Source: CAWDDA01 sp963813345
GTDB taxonomy: Bacteria > Acidobacteriota > Blastocatellia > RBC074
Direction: 5' to 3'
DNA: 64,000 nt
Assembly (NCBI GenBank): GCA_963813345.1
Contig: CAWEYR010000002.1
Span: 1 to 64,000 of the forward strand
Shown here: positions 17,162-27,033 of the stretch, piece after piece
Position numbering within the stretch: the first letter of the stretch is position 1
Layout: the number at the start of each line of letters is the position of its first letter
Program-made: the position numbers and the translations under genes
Notes under the pieces: generated by a model
Seen by the model: only the letters and a program-made list of their open reading frames with translations
The model's database searches: none
Told to the model about the DNA's origin: nothing

Positions 17162-18764
17162 ATGGCAATTGCTGCGATCCTCACCATGTATGCGGCGTTT
17201 CTTGTCGTTGGATGGCTTGCTGCGCGCAAGGTGAAGGGTGGCACGGCTGCTGATCTGATCGTCGCGGGCAGGTCGATGCCTCTGTTGCTCGCGACGCTCA
17301 CGATGACTGCCACCTGGGTCGATGGCGGTTACCTGCTGGGAACTACTGAAGGAACATTCAAGACATCGATCGCATCGGGTCTTCAGGGTGGAGTCTGCTT
17401 TGGTTTCAGCCTGATTCTCGGCGGGCTTTTCTTTGCGCGCCGAATGCGCGAGCTCGAGTTCACTACACTGGCTGACCCTTTCGAAGCGCGCTTCGGACGG
17501 CACTGGGCAGCTGTACTCTTTCTGCCCGCGATCGCCGGAGAGATTTTCTGGAGCGCGGAGCTGCTTGTAGCCATCGGCTCTACCTTCAGTGTCATGCTGC
17601 GGATGCAGCTCACGACGGCGATTCTGCTGTCGGCGATCGTTGTCATCGCATACACGATGGTTGGCGGGATGTGGTCGGTCGCATATACCGATGCCTTTCA
17701 GCTTGGCCTCGTAGTCATCGGTCTGCTCGTTGCGCTCCCCTATCGCGCTCGACGCTGCCGGTGGGCTCGGAGTTGCGTGGTCGGCGTATGCCTCGACACG
17801 ACCAGTCTGGGGTGGAGCGAATACGCTCGGGTGGTGGGATGTAAGCGTCATGCTGCTGCTCGGAGGCATACCGTGGAATTGCTATTTTCAGCGAGTGCTT
17901 TCGTGCAAAACGCCAAAGGCCGCTCAGTGGCATTCGCTGCTTGCCGGCGTCTTCACGATAGCGCTCACGATTCCTCCATTGCTCTTTGGTGTGGCGGCGG
18001 CCGCGTACTCGTGGCGCGAAGGACACCTGCGCGAGCTGATGGCTCAACCTGCGATCACCCTTCCTTTGTTGCTGACGGTAGCCACACCTCCCTTCGCGGC
18101 GCTGCTCGGGCTTGGGGCAATAGTTGGAGCCGTCACATCGAGCTTCAGCTCATCGATCCTCTCGGCTGCGTCACTGATCAGTTGGAATGGAGTGCGCCGG
18201 CTGCTCGTTCAGGATCTCTCGACGCGGCAATTGAAGGCGATCATACGCGTATCGATTGTTCTGCTTGGAGCGTGTGCAGTCGTCATGGCGCTCAGGGTGC
18301 AAAGCGTTCAGGCGCTCTGGTTCTTTACAAGCGATCTCGTATTCGTGCTGCTTTTCCCTCAGCTCGTTTGCGCGCTCTACGATTCAAAGGCAAACAGGAC
18401 AGGATCGATTGCAGCCTTCTGCGTGTCGTTAATATTGAGATTTGGCGCAGGTGAGCCTCTGCTCGGAATCCCGAGGATGATCCCTTATCCCGACGAATTT
18501 CCTTTCAGGATCGTGGCTGCTGCGGTGGGGTTGTTGCTTCTAATTGTGGTCTCAAGAATTACCACGGAACACACGGAGAAAAGACACGGAAAGACACTGA
18601 AACAACCAGAAAATGTTCAAGAATTAATTCCGTGTTTTTCCGTGTCTCTCTCCGTGTGTTCCGTGGTAACTCTTCCTTTACGATACGCAGCCGTCTCAGC
18701 AAGGCTCGCGCGGATCAAACTCTCGAGTTGGGACTCTCTTGATGTGAACCATTCGATCCCGTAG
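17162..18764 (+). CDS. Sodium:solute symporter (SSF family), frameshifted
   Basis: The first frame to about 17738 gives five membrane segments with the SSF hallmarks AGRSMPLLLATLTMTATWVD and YTMVGGMWSVAYTDAFQLGL. After a one-base break it continues as LGWWDVSVMLLLGGIPWNCY, then QRVLSCKTPKAAQWHSLLAG and further membrane segments to ALWFFTSDLVFVLLFPQLVC. The sequence resembles the choline-transporter-like branch; substrate uncertain. The authentic protein probably ends near VVGLLLLIVVS; the remaining frame is an inverted repeat (TTEHTEKRHGK) and then antisense recJ, so the nominal stop at 18764 overlaps recJ by about 150 bp. Confidence 0.85.
18559..18669. repeat. Family E inverted repeat between convergent genes
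   Basis: Arms at 18559-18589 and 18639-18669 are 31 bp with two mismatches (core CCACGGAACACACGGAG). In both directions they read T-T-E-H-T-E, giving both convergent proteins (symporter and RecJ) the same type of tail. Confidence 0.85.
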
Positions 18765-20852
18765 CGCACTGTTGCCTCGCGTTCACCGAGTGCGGCCGCG
18801 ATCTCTGCCACTGGCGGCGGACCGGGTCTCGTCTTTTCCGCATACTTCAGCATTCCTCCAAGCCGGCGAAGAAACTCTTCGAGGCTTTGTTCGCCAGGAT
18901 CACACTCGAAGAGAATCACGCGCTTCGGTTTGACGCGTTTGAGCGCATCTTCAAACTCGTCCGGCCCGGGTGGTGCCGTCCAGATAATCAGCGTCTCCGC
19001 GCGCTTCAGGTCCGTTCTTGTAACACCTTCGATCTCATTCGTGCGCTCGCGCCAAACGAGAGCATCGGGATATGCGATCAACGCTTCTGCGAGCCGTGCC
19101 CGTGGATCGTCCGAGCCGCGCCAGTCAATCGTTTCGCGAGACGGCGCCTGAACTTCGATCGCTTCGGCAATCTCATGACGCCGAACATCGATAGTTTCAA
19201 GCAGCACTTCGGCCTCACCTTTATGGCGGCTGACTCTCAGAGTGTAGGCCAGGTCGATGCGAGCATCGTCGAGCTCAACGTCGCCGGCATTCCACCAGAC
19301 AACGCGGCCGCGGACTTTTCCTTCATCTTCGACGAACATCTCGAGATGGTCACCGGTTCGCCCGAGCTTGCGGCGACGTGCAACCTTCAGGTTGCGCGTT
19401 GCAAGCGTCAATGCCGGATTGCCCTGGCCGAATGGCGCGAGACGGCCAATGTCTTCGGCGAGCTCCATTGTGGCTTCGCCGAGTGAGATGTATCCGTCGA
19501 TTTCGAGCTCGGGCTCTTCGACCGCTACCTCCATCTGTTCGCGAACCGCCCGCGAGAGCCTGCGGCGAAACTCAAAGATCGATTCGCGCTGCAAAGAGAG
19601 CCCGGCGGCAGCCTGATGACCTCCGAATCGCCCGAGTATGTCTTTGACGGTTGCCAGCGCCTCGGTGATGTTGCATCCGGGGACCGAACGCGCCGAACCA
19701 AACGCGATGTCGCCGCGCTCGCATAGAAGGACAACCGGTTTGTGCCAGGTTTCGGCAAGACGATTGGCTACGATACCTGTCACTCCTCCGGTCCATTCAG
19801 GGTGTGAAAGAACCAGCGCGGAATAGGACAGAAGCGACGGGTCTTTCTCGATGAGCGTGTTTGCCGAGTCTTCTACAAGGCGCGATTCGAGCTTTCGGCG
19901 GGCGTTGACAGCTTCGAGCTCATCTGCGAGCGCGACTGCTCGCGCGACATCGGTGGTTGACAGAAGCTCTACACAGGCGCGCGCATCGCTCATCCGTCCC
20001 TGTGCATTCAAACGCGGCGCCAGACGAAATCCGATATCCGATTCCGTCAGATTGGGCTGACTGACTTCGGCGCGTTCCATCAAAGCGCGCAGACCGGGAC
20101 GGTCAGTTGCGCGCATAGTCTCGAGACCGAGCTGCAGAAGATAACGCGTGTCGCGAGCCTGCACGGCGACGTCGGCGACTATGCCGAGAGCGACGAGATC
20201 CAGCTGATCGTTGACTGTGATGATGTCACTTCCAACGGCGCGAAGCAGTTGGAATGCGACTCCGCTGCCCGGGAAGATCGCGAAGCGGGTGGCCGGGCGG
20301 AAGTCGTTGTGGATTGATCACGGAGTGCGCAGCGGGAAGCGTCTCGGCGGGGAGGTGATGGTCGGTGACAATGACGTCGGTGTGAGCTGCCTGGGCGCGA
20401 TCGATTCCTTCGAATGCAGTGGTACCGGTGTCGCAAGTGATGATCAGATCGATGCCCTGCTCGAGCCAGTGATGAAGTTTGGGAAGGTTGATCCCGTGTC
20501 CTTCACCTTCGCGGCGTGGCATGTGGTATTCGACGTTCGCTCCGATCCGCGAAAGGCCCGAGTAAAGCAGCGCGGTTGCAGTCTGGCCGTCGACGTCAAA
20601 GTCACCCCAGATAAGGATATGCTCGCGCCGCTCTATTGCCTGCTTGAGGCGTGAGGTCGCGCGATCCATGTCCGGGAGCTCGAATGCCGAAGCTTGTTTG
20701 TACTTTCGTGGATCGAGAAACGCGAGCGCATCGACGGGAGAAAGAATGCCCTGACGCGCGAGCCTTTGAGCGATCAGCGGATGACCGCCGACCGCGGCCT
20801 GCAGATCTGCAGGAACGCTGATCTCAGAAGGTTCGCGCCATCGCATTGGCAT
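18617..20852 (-). CDS. recJ: Single-stranded-DNA-specific exonuclease RecJ (one frameshift)
   Basis: About 745 residues after bridging a one-base break near 20268 (RDLPG / SGVAFQLLRAVG). DHH-family motifs are all present: motif I IWGDFDVDGQTATALL, motif II LIITCDTGTT, motif III VIVTDHHLP, and the DHHA1 part with FGGHQAAAGLSLQ; the OB domain follows (LKVARRRKLGRTGDHLEMFV). RecJ degrades single-stranded DNA 5'-3' in recombination and mismatch repair, using Mn or Mg. A C-terminal extension (LAEALIAYPDALVWRERTNE onward) matches long RecJ forms; the last residues VTTEHTERDTEKHGINS come from the inverted repeat. Start is ATG 20852. Confidence 0.93.
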
Positions 20853-20855
20853 GTA

Positions 20856-21602
20856 CTACGTGCCTTCAGTATAGGATTCATGCAGCTTCACTGGTGTCGC
20901 CGAACGTTTCCTCAATTTCATATTGAGCAGTTCGACAAAGAACGAGAATGCCATCGAGAAATAGATATAGCCCTTGGGTATGTGCTGATCGAGTCCCTCG
21001 CCGATCAGCGCCACGCCGATCAGGATCAGGAAGCTGAGCGCCAGCATTTTGAATGTCGGGTGACGGTCGACAAAGTTACTCACCGGAGCAGCGAAAAACA
21101 TCATGACAACGACAGCAGTTACGACTGCGATGATCATGATGCTCAGCTTGTTCGCCATGCCGACAGCGGTGATCACGGAATCGATCGAGAATACAATGTC
21201 CAGCAGGAGTATCTGTGCAATGACGCTGGCAAAGGTTGAGCCTGCACGCGCCGAACCGTGACCTTCCTCGCCCTCGAGCTTCTGATGAATCTCGTAGGTG
21301 GCTTTCCCAAGCAGAAAGAGACCACCAAGAATCAGCACGACATCTCGCCCCGAGATTTCATTTCCGGCGACTACAAAAAGAGGGGTCGTCAGTCGCGCAA
21401 TCAAGGAAAGAAAGAAGAGCAGCCCTATCCGCAAGAACATCGCCAGCCCAAGGCCTACAAGGCGCGCCTTCTGTTGCTGCTCCTTCGGAAGTTTCCCCGC
21501 AAGGATCGATATGAAGATTATGTTGTCTATGCCAAGCACAATCTCGAGGGCAATCAGCGTGAGAAGGGCTATCCATCCTTGAGGATCACTCATCCATTCC
21601 AT
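20856..21602 (-). CDS. TerC family integral membrane protein
   Basis: An intact 248-residue product with about seven membrane segments. TerC signatures are LEIVLGIDNIIFISILAGKL and its internal repeat LLLDIVFSIDSVITAVGMAN, with the conserved acidic pairs (D-N, D-S) on membrane helices. The family is implicated in metal (Mn) efflux or membrane-coupled metal loading, and in tellurite resistance in some species; which one applies cannot be told. It ends 3 bp upstream of recJ on the same strand, so it is probably co-transcribed with it. Confidence 0.9.
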   Translation of the reverse strand: MEWMSDPQGWIALLTLIALEIVLGIDNIIFISILAGKLPKEQQQKARLVGLGLAMFLRIGLLFFLSLIARLTTPLFVVAGNEISGRDVVLILGGLFLLGKATYEIHQKLEGEEGHGSARAGSTFASVIAQILLLDIVFSIDSVITAVGMANKLSIMIIAVVTAVVVMMFFAAPVSNFVDRHPTFKMLALSFLILIGVALIGEGLDQHIPKGYIYFSMAFSFFVELLNMKLRKRSATPVKLHESYTEGT

Positions 21603-21624
21603 AGTTCATCTCCCGTCAGAAAAC

Positions 21625-22440
21625 TCAGAAAGCTATCTCTTCAATATCGGCAAGATCGATGACCAATGTCTCTTCAGGTTCGGTCGTGTCGTCCGGCAGC
21701 TCGTCGAGATTGCCCGCCTGCGCTCCGCGTTCGCACAGCGAGCGATAGACGCAAAAGCGGCAACGCCGCTCGTCATTCGTCTTTGGAAACTCGAAGCGGG
21801 CAGCGATCTCGTCGATCATCGACTTGAGGTCGGCATCGGTCTTCTCTACCAGGTCGAGTGTCGTATTGAACTCGAGCGTCTCTCCTGTTTGAGCAAACCA
21901 GTAGACCATTCGTATGCGCTCCGGCGCGATAGCCAGGCCTTCATTCAAGGATTCACCCGCGCGTGCCAGAACGAATGGATAGACGCTTGTTTGCAACCTT
22001 CGCGCGAGCCGCGCGCGCGAATCGACTTTTCCCGATTTCCAGTCAACGATCAGGAAGCCGCCGTCACGCTCTCTTGCGATGACGTCATATTTTGCAGTCA
22101 CGAGTGATGCGCCTACCGGCGCGGTCAGACTGATCTCCGACCAGCGTGCCGGAGGAAGATTGTCCTTCTGCCACAGAAGATAGTTCTTCCACCACGAACG
22201 TATTTCATCATCGCGAATTGTTTCCTCGAGCTTGCGCTCTTCGACTCCGAGCGAATGCATATGCAGAAGCTGATGAAACTCTTCGCCGCGCTCGATCTGC
22301 CTTTCGTGCTCGATCGCATCCTGTGTTTCGAGCCCTGGCCACCGGAGATCCTGAATAAAACGCAGCTCGAACCTTCGAGGACATTCACGATAAGCCTCGA
22401 GTGCCGACTGGCTGAAAACAAAATCGTCAGAAGGAATCAT
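21625..22440 (-). CDS. Stand-alone PD-(D/E)XK nuclease with AddB-type Fe-S cysteines
   Basis: A 271-residue intact product. Four cysteines are placed as in the iron-sulfur nuclease domain of AddB/Cas4-like proteins: Cys20 (YRECPRRFEL) and Cys227, Cys230, Cys236 (RRCRFCVYRSLC). The nuclease core is visible as VTAKYDVIARERDGGFLIVD followed by WKSGK, and a QTSVYPFVLARAG helix. The acidic C-terminal tail (DELPDDTTEPEETLVIDLAD) is unusual. The upstream genes on the same strand are two UvrD-fold proteins, so the nuclease is likely the third subunit of an AddAB-like DNA end-processing complex. It starts 46 bp after the helicase stop. Confidence 0.85.
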   Translation of the reverse strand: MIPSDDFVFSQSALEAYRECPRRFELRFIQDLRWPGLETQDAIEHERQIERGEEFHQLLHMHSLGVEERKLEETIRDDEIRSWWKNYLLWQKDNLPPARWSEISLTAPVGASLVTAKYDVIARERDGGFLIVDWKSGKVDSRARLARRLQTSVYPFVLARAGESLNEGLAIAPERIRMVYWFAQTGETLEFNTTLDLVEKTDADLKSMIDEIAARFEFPKTNDERRCRFCVYRSLCERGAQAGNLDELPDDTTEPEETLVIDLADIEEIAF

Positions 22441-22486
22441 ATTCTTTGTATCGAGTTCAAGCTTCAGTGTTGCGTCTTGGCGCAGC

Positions 22487-24719
22487 TCAGTCGTCCCAGG
22501 AGTAATGCGAGCTAAAGCGTGCCAGGCCGCCGCACTCCAAATTCATCCGCTTCAGCTCCAGCAGCGCCTTTGCCGGGCGCGCATTTCCTCTTCCATTGTT
22601 GGTCGTTACGATGAGCTCCCGTCGCGCGCGTGTAATGCCCACGTAAAACAAGCGCAATCGCTCCGATGCGTATTCGACGCGTGCGTCAAATGTCGCGTCG
22701 CCTTCAACGTAATCGCGGCCCGTTGCAAGTGTCTCGAGCATCGATAGCGCTTCAGCCTGCAGATTCAGCTTGTCGCGTACGTAGTAGAGCTCACCCTGAT
22801 ACTTGTCACCTTCATCAGCTGAGGGAAAATCGTAGTTATTGACCGAGGTCAGATAGACGCGATCCCATTCGAGACCTTTTGCCTTATGAATCGTCGTCAC
22901 GACAACGCGTCCCTTGTAGCTCTCGGGGTCAAAGCTCGAATCTGCTTCGCTCAATCCGGTTACCCTGCTGATATTCTTCGCAACAAGCTTGAGCTCCTCG
23001 ACGATTTCGTTGAGTGCCGTGCCGCGCCGCGCATCGATTCTGCCGCGCACACTGATCGCAATACTGTATGCAGTGGCGAGCTCTGCCGGCTCGGTGAAAA
23101 TATCTCCCGCAATCGTCAGAAGCAATTCGTCGATCGGCAGAACCACTCCCGTCTGCCACCTCCGTGCAAGCTTTCGAAACTCCTCGAGACGCTCGCGCTC
23201 GCGGCCGCCGCCGGTCACACCAAATGTCTCGATCAACCAGTCCCGATCTCGGGGAGCCATGAAGCGTTCTACATAGTTCACCGCGCGCAGTCGCTTGACG
23301 AGCAACTTGACAATCTCATCATCGCGTTCGTCCCGAGTAGTCGCGGCGAATGCGTCGCTCAGAGCTTCGTCATCGCCGGGACGTGACAGCCATCTGACGA
23401 TCTTATAGAGCGTACCCGCAACCTGACGCGTCGATGTCGTGTTCTTCAGTGCCTCTTCGTAATCGACGCCCATCGCGCGCAGCAACTTCACCATATCGGC
23501 ACCGGTCTGATTGCGCGGCACCAGAATCGCCACTGTGCGGTCACGGTTGTGCTCGAGCCACGCCTTAACTGACGCACAGACATATTTGCGCTCGTCATCG
23601 GCACTCACCGGATCCGCGCGCAGTTCGATCGAAACTGGAGAGTCTTCGGGATTGCCTTCGGACAGAGGACGAATGTGCGGGCCGGTTGAGCGCCTGTTTT
23701 GCGCGGAGGTGAATGTTCGGATGATCGGTTGTCCAGTCAATGAGATAGTTTGCAAGGCCGATGATTCGCGGCGCGCTGCGTCCGCTGTCCGGAAGCTCTC
23801 GACGCCGAACGCCAGGCTCGCTTAGAAAATCGATGAGGAATTTCGGGCTTGCAGTCGTGAACGTTTCATATATCGCCTGATTGGGATCACCTACACGAAC
23901 CCAGTTTCCCTGATCACCTGAAAGGCAGCGCAGTATCTGCTCCTGAAGGCGACTGCTGTCCTGTGCTTCGTCTTCAAGGATGATCGGCCAGCGATAGCGA
24001 AGCCTTTCGAGAAACTCGCGATCAGAATTGAGCGCCTCGAGCGCGAGCCGGATGAGATCATCAAAGTCGACGGCTCCGCGATAACGAAGTCCTCGTTCGT
24101 ACGCTTCATAAACGCTCAGACACATATCCGCCAGAGGCGCGTGTTCACCCAGCAGATCAATACGCGCGCGCAACTCCTGAGGATTCTTCTGACGGTCCTT
24201 CGCCATTGAGATGAAGTTGAGCGCAACATCTACGAGTTTCACTTTCAGATCGTTGCGGCTCCGATTGCTCGATTTCTCCTTCTCGGTGAGATAGTCAAAC
24301 AATCCTTCGCCACGATTCGCTGCGAACCAGGCAGTCAAACCCTCTTCCGCAAGCTCACGGCATAGAGCTTCAGCCATGATCTGAAAATCATCGGAGAGAC
24401 CAACCAGTGCCGGCCTTTCGCTCACTATGTCATTGGCAAGTCCATGAAGCGTTCGCACGCGATACTTCGTTCCAAGGCTTCGTTCGCCAAGAAACTCTCT
24501 CACCTGTTGCTCGAATTTTCCGCGCGCCGAGTTGACGAGAGTCACGACCAGCACCTGCTGACGGCGCTTGAGGCCGCTTTCGCTGACAAGCTTTGCCGCA
24601 AGCCGAGACAGCGTCCACGTCTTGCCGCTTCCAGGCACGGCGGATACACCCATTCTGCCTGCCGTGTACTCGATGATTTTCGCCTGGTTGGGCCGAGGTG
24701 CTGGCAGTTCGGATGTCAC
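22487..24719 (-). CDS. UvrD/Rep-type (AddA-like) DNA helicase, frameshifted
   Basis: About 745 residues when the break near 23685 is bridged. SF1 motifs: Q-motif PRPNQAKIIEYT, Walker A AVPGSGKT (27-34), motif II LEDEAQDSS, motif III VRVGDPNQAIYET, motif V TTIHKAKGLEWDRVYL, motif VI ERLRLFYVGITRARRELIV. No C-terminal nuclease domain is present, unlike AddA. The start overlaps the preceding gene's stop by 4 bp (24716-24719), strongly suggesting translational coupling. Likely an ATP-driven 3'-5' translocase in double-strand break processing. Confidence 0.9.
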
Positions 24720-26851
24720 GCTTGTACTTTCTCCTCATCCCTGGAGCCCAGCAAATCGTCGAAGCTTTCGCGCAACGGGCCTACACGCTCGAAACCGCGC
24801 TCGTCGTACTGGCTGTAGCCAAGATAGATCTTGCGGCGGCATCTTTTGATGAGTCCGGTCACGACATGGAACAGCATCTCCTGCGATGTCGTTCGCTCGT
24901 GCATGTCGGTCCACACATCACCCGGACGCCATTGACGACTGAGCACATATGGCTGTGTCAGCGGCTGAAAAATGCGGCGTCCCCAGGCCTGCGAATCGAC
25001 ACTCAGCCAGAATTGAAAATCGACGGCGCGATTGCTCAGCAGAAACGTGTAAGCGGGCGCGATGAGCACAGCATCCGGGCTCTTTCTCCAATCCGGTGGA
25101 GGAGACTGTTCTGTCATCAGACCCGCAGACACAATGCGCGCATACTCCTCTCCCGCATCTCGATCCACATCGATGCGAGCAAGTGTCTGGCGAAAAGTGC
25201 GTGCCGAGTCGATCAGGTTGGCAACCACGCGGCCCGCGTCAAGCCCGGTATGAAATCCGAACCCTTTCTGCGATAGCAGCTCGCCAAAAAGCCTGCGAAA
25301 GAAGATGTCGATTGGTTCTGCAGGCTCTGATCGTTCAGCCATCGCCGCACTGTAACCTTCGATCCATGCGCGAAGCTCGTCATAGCGGGCACCGAGCACT
25401 TCAGTTATTCGAGCACGAGTGTCGCGATCGCGGTAATCCGCGTACGATGAGAGATGACCCTGTACGGCAAGCCGGTTGGCAATCAACGTTGCGCGCCCGA
25501 GGTCTACATCATCGATCGCAACCATCAGCATCTGGATGATGTCGAATGGTGATGCGGGTACGTTCCATTGAGGATGGGCAAGCTTCGCAATGGTCATCAT
25601 CGCTTTCGCCTGCGGCTCCTCGTGGAGTGGGCGCGACGGGCGCAGCGTGTAGGCCTTAACACCGCGTGACTCGATGCGTTCGACAAGAGCAAACCGCAAA
25701 CTATCGGTGAGGATCGGCGCAAGGATAACGATCTCGCTCTGCGGAACTCTCTGGTCAAGGACCAGCGTCTTGACCTCACCCGCAATCCAGTCGAGCATCT
25801 GAGTGTGAAAGCGGCTCTGATCCGATCGAGGATAAGCGATCGCAGCGCGTGCTTCTCCTGTTCTTCGCCGCCCGGTTACCGGAGGCGGCTCGTCAGACAT
25901 TGCAAGTGACAGCTCGGAATAGAGCGCCTGAACATTGGGGTCCATGACGCGAGTCTCGTCGAGCTTGAAGTGTTCCTGGCACAAATTCTTCAGATTCTGC
26001 GCATTGATCTCATCCGCGCCGAGAAAGCGCCTGTAGCCGGCGTCGGAATCGGCTATCAGCATTCCCGAATTGCATGATGGCAGCCATTCAAGCAGCAGAT
26101 CGTGTGTTGCCGGTGTATCCTCTTCGATGTTGTCCGCGATGATGTTCGTGTAACGGCCGGTGAGGTATGACCGGGGAGCGTCCATCTTCCAGAGATGTTT
26201 GAAGAGCTCGATCTGCAGTGAAAAATCGAGGAGATTGTTCTCGATGCAGTGCTCGCGAAAGAGGTTCGCGCACGTCTGCGCATCTGCGAAAATGTGCTTC
26301 TGCTCCAGGTCTTCAGGCGTTGCGGCGCGCAACCGAGCTTCGATCTCGGCGGCGGGAAAGCCTACAAGAGCTGCTTTGTTGAGATTGTCGACGATCTGAC
26401 TGTAGAGCCTTCCCGGCTTTATCCGGAGGCTGGCGAAAAAGTTGTTCTTCTCGATCTCTGCGCCGATCACCCTGGACATGATGTACTGGACCATTTCAAG
26501 CGAGAGGAAGACGGGGCGTCGAAAGGGGTCCGAAGTGCTGAGACGATCGGTCGCGAGAGGCCAGAAAAGTGAGACGACCTGACGCGCAAGACTTCCGAGG
26601 GTCGCAATAGTCACATCCGCGCCTGCTTTTCGTCGCGGATTGCGGAGTTCACGATAATAGGGAAGAGCCAGACCTTTCTGAGGTACGAGTACAAGAATTG
26701 AATGAGCGGGGACACCAGATTCAATCAGGCGGCGAAGCCGGTGGACACCGATGGTGGTCTTGCCGGCTCCCGCAATGCCTTCAAGAAAAATCTTTGATTC
26801 GGAAGATGTCTCGACGATCTCGGTCTGGCGAACCGTGAGGCGGATACTCAT
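24716..26851 (-). CDS. UvrD-fold ATPase, AddB-like with degenerate helicase motif II
   Basis: An intact 711-residue product. Walker A is GIAGAGKT (25-32), motif Ia is HSILVLVPQKGLALPYYREL, and the motif II position appears as NIIADNIEEDTPATHD, not D-E-x-Q. The C-terminal part has VDFQFWLSVDSQAWGRRIF and TQPYVLSRQW, where helicase motifs V/VI would sit in weakened form. This matches the inactive or weak helicase-like half of AddB, without AddB's own nuclease, which here is a separate downstream gene. First gene of the helicase-helicase-nuclease set; start is ATG 26851. Confidence 0.8.
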   Translation of the reverse strand: MSIRLTVRQTEIVETSSESKIFLEGIAGAGKTTIGVHRLRRLIESGVPAHSILVLVPQKGLALPYYRELRNPRRKAGADVTIATLGSLARQVVSLFWPLATDRLSTSDPFRRPVFLSLEMVQYIMSRVIGAEIEKNNFFASLRIKPGRLYSQIVDNLNKAALVGFPAAEIEARLRAATPEDLEQKHIFADAQTCANLFREHCIENNLLDFSLQIELFKHLWKMDAPRSYLTGRYTNIIADNIEEDTPATHDLLLEWLPSCNSGMLIADSDAGYRRFLGADEINAQNLKNLCQEHFKLDETRVMDPNVQALYSELSLAMSDEPPPVTGRRRTGEARAAIAYPRSDQSRFHTQMLDWIAGEVKTLVLDQRVPQSEIVILAPILTDSLRFALVERIESRGVKAYTLRPSRPLHEEPQAKAMMTIAKLAHPQWNVPASPFDIIQMLMVAIDDVDLGRATLIANRLAVQGHLSSYADYRDRDTRARITEVLGARYDELRAWIEGYSAAMAERSEPAEPIDIFFRRLFGELLSQKGFGFHTGLDAGRVVANLIDSARTFRQTLARIDVDRDAGEEYARIVSAGLMTEQSPPPDWRKSPDAVLIAPAYTFLLSNRAVDFQFWLSVDSQAWGRRIFQPLTQPYVLSRQWRPGDVWTDMHERTTSQEMLFHVVTGLIKRCRRKIYLGYSQYDERGFERVGPLRESFDDLLGSRDEEKVQA

Positions 26852-26883
26852 CGAGACGGATTGTACGTTGTACCGCGTCCTAT

Positions 26884-27031
26884 GAGAATAGGGCCTGGGA
26901 GCGCGAGCTGCCGGCCGACTCGAGCCGCGAAGCGTGCGAGTCGTAAGTCCCTGTGCTCAAGACTCGCACGCTTCGCGGCTCGTGGCCGGCCGGGAGGCCG
27001 GCGCTCCCAGGCCGCGCTCCCAAGGTTAAAA
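26884..27031. repeat. Family D nested inverted repeat
   Basis: Outer arms CCTGGGAGCGC / GCGCTCCCAGG and inner arms GAGCCGCGAAGCGTGCGAGTC / its complement enclose a 23-bp loop. The inner arm recurs at 44465-44577 and 17038-17150. A short family A fragment (GTACGTTGTACCGCG) precedes it at 26863. Confidence 0.8.
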
Positions 27032-27033
27032 CT

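Noticed and set aside
15263..17869. Long Arg/His-rich minus-strand frames (about 310 and 356 codons) antisense to the transglutaminase and symporter
   Set aside because: Composition is typical of the antisense of GC-rich genes; the plus-strand proteins have clear catalytic triads and membrane segments.
21298..21582. Plus-strand frames opposite terC
   Set aside because: terC on the minus strand has the duplicated acidic membrane motifs; the plus-strand frames are Lys/Arg-rich without structure.
26884..27031. Inverted repeats considered as insertion-sequence ends
   Set aside because: No transposase frame lies between or near the arms, loops are tens of bases, and no flanking target duplications are evident.
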